From positions 38,873 through 102,872 of the forward strand of contig DKQG01000044.1 of the NCBI GenBank assembly GCA_002471575.1: a stretch of DNA of 64,000 nt. The letters run 5' to 3'. Source of the DNA: Alphaproteobacteria bacterium UBA7314. GTDB taxonomy: Bacteria; Pseudomonadota; Alphaproteobacteria; MPNO01; UBA830. The translations under genes and the position numbers were made by a program. The notes below the pieces were generated by a model. The model was not told where the DNA came from, did not search any database, and saw only the letters and a list, made by a program, of their open reading frames with translations. Of the stretch, positions 63,029 through 64,000 are shown piece after piece (the first letter of the stretch is position 1; each line of letters starts with the position of its first letter).

Positions 63029-63631
63029 TCAGAGATCCGTCGGCGGCTCCCAGTGTTCCCAGCCCGGCACGGGTTCCTTGGGCGGATACTCAGCGACCTT
63101 TTGGAACAGCATGTGCATGAACAGGAACAGTGGCTTTGCCTTCATCACCAGCGATATCAGGTCTTCCGTGTCTGACGCGTTGAAGTGCTGATGCACGCAG
63201 CCGTTCTCGACGATGATCACGTCGCCGGCCTCGTAGTCGATGCGCTTACCGTCGTGGATGTCATAGCCCTTACCCTGGATGATATAGAACAGGGCCGAGT
63301 TCATGTGTCCGTGGCGCTGACCTGTACCACCCGGAGCAATGCACGAAATATGGGTTTCTATTGATTGGGCGATATCGGTCCGCTGCGGATTAATGATCGG
63401 CTTGTCGAAGAATTGAGGGCCGCCTTTCCACTGCCAGTCGGTGGATTTGAAGACCCGAGGCTGATCCATCAGGCCCTGCTGCAACTCGCCATACGTGCCT
63501 TCGAGGGCCCGGACAAAGGTGCGCTTTTTCTGCCAGCGCTCCCACACCACTTCTTTCGGTTGGTTGTGGCCAGGGCCAGCATCGGCCTCCTTTACCTCGA
63601 CGGGACCGACATTATCGGGTGTCTCTCCCAT
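63029..63631 (-). CDS. Cupin domain protein, tandem copy 1
   Basis: A 200-residue cupin with AGGAGG before its ATG. The H-x-H site is in GTGQRHGHMNSALFYIIQGKGYD, and the second cupin motif holds AGDVIIVENGCVHQHFN. The C-terminal FLFMHMLFQKVAEYPPK helix is unusual. A nearly identical gene begins its visible part at 63781. It may be partner to the cupin gene at 62376. No biochemical function is known to me. Confidence 0.82.
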   Translation of the reverse strand: MGETPDNVGPVEVKEADAGPGHNQPKEVVWERWQKKRTFVRALEGTYGELQQGLMDQPRVFKSTDWQWKGGPQFFDKPIINPQRTDIAQSIETHISCIAPGGTGQRHGHMNSALFYIIQGKGYDIHDGKRIDYEAGDVIIVENGCVHQHFNASDTEDLISLVMKAKPLFLFMHMLFQKVAEYPPKEPVPGWEHWEPPTDL

Positions 63632-63780
63632 GCAGATATCCTCCTATTTTAGTGTGATTCCGAAGCATAGAACCGGGATGCTTAGAGGTCAAAGTATTGG
63701 GGGTTAAATGTCGCCGCCAAGCCCGCTAAAGCAGGGGTCTAAAACCAAGCGATTCCCGCGTTCGCGGTAATGATGCCGGA

Positions 63781-64000
63781 CTACAGGTCCGTCGGCGGCT
63801 CCCAGTGTTCCTGCCCGGGCGGCAGCGTCTTGGGAGGATACGCTGCAATCTTCTGAAACAGCATATGCATGAACAGGAACAGTGGCTTTGCCTTCATCAC
63901 CAGCGATATCAGGTCTTCCGTGTCCGAGGCGTTGAAATGCTGATGTACGCAGCCGTTTTCGACGATGATCACGTCTCCAGCTTCATAGTCGATGCGCTTG
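63781..64000 (-). CDS. Cupin domain protein, tandem copy 2 (partial)
   Basis: The frame ends at 63781 and runs off the right edge of the window; the first methionine inside it is not the start. The 72 visible residues, starting KRIDYEAGDVIIVENG, match copy 1 exactly for about 50 residues and differ at six positions near the C-terminus (FQKIAAYPPKTLPPGQEHW against FQKVAEYPPKEPVPGWEHW). DNA identity is also high, with mostly third-position differences, so the duplication is old enough for silent change but under purifying selection. Confidence 0.82.
   Translation of the reverse strand, partial: KRIDYEAGDVIIVENGCVHQHFNASDTEDLISLVMKAKPLFLFMHMLFQKIAAYPPKTLPPGQEHWEPPTDL

Noticed and set aside
1..64000. 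tRNA, rRNA, CRISPR arrays, transposases, integrases or phage genes
   Set aside because: None recognised on either strand by eye; short RNA genes could still be missed without a covariance-model search.

Overview
The window looks like chromosomal DNA of an alphaproteobacterium of Rhodospirillales-like type, with moderately high GC. The reasons are the gene order (rne / amiC / mrcA / prfB; anmK and a deacetylase divergent from tyrS; purC near a DUF1476 ATPase-inhibitor gene and purB; a hydrolase divergent from a cysteine desulfurase and ferredoxin) and the RNase E tail ending in a GWW-type motif. I see no tRNA, rRNA, CRISPR array, phage or transposase gene.

Layout. 1-5.8 kb: end of an ornithine/diaminopimelate-type decarboxylase, maleylacetoacetate isomerase, periplasmic DsbA-like protein, M48 protease, a gamma-glutamyltransferase-like lipoprotein without its catalytic threonine, and an aminotransferase. 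5.8-14 kb: RNA decay and cell wall/translation block (RNase E with a 21-bp leader hairpin, AmiC, PBP1A, RF2 with programmed frameshift). 14-18.7 kb: AnmK, deacetylase, TyrS, a GST and a cysteine-dioxygenase-like cupin. 18.7-28.6 kb: a dead dihydroxyphthalate-decarboxylase-like gene, a large AsmA/YhdP-like protein, GlnE, dienelactone hydrolase, peroxiredoxin, DUF455, hydrolase. 28.7-41.5 kb: SDR, hydrolases, a UbiD-family enzyme, MsrA, glyoxalase, DMT transporter, two TauD-type dioxygenases, the Fe-S/TenA group, an MFS pump and a LysR regulator. 41.5-46 kb: purine genes and DUF1476.

46-64 kb is an accessory catabolic region: MarR + Bcr/CflA pump divergent from a hydroxycinnamoyl-CoA hydratase/lyase and hydrolase; a DapA-like aldolase; a class II aldolase; an LLM flavin monooxygenase / CaiB CoA-transferase / MaoC operon; a second, divergent UbiD-family enzyme; then map, GST, sfsA, a CinA-type protein, a glycosyltransferase and an array of cupins including a recent tandem duplication at the right edge. 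Together these suggest use of lignin- or phthalate-like aromatic acids, but the substrates cannot be read from sequence.

A striking property is gene decay. I find clear or probable remnants of a periplasmic-binding/decarboxylase-like protein, an MFS pump, an LLM monooxygenase joined to an SDR tail, a metallo-beta-lactamase-fold hydrolase, a PEP-CTERM protein and a histidine kinase, with a weaker case for a serine protease. Housekeeping genes are intact, so the accessory repertoire appears to be eroding by point mutation and deletion, not through insertion sequences.
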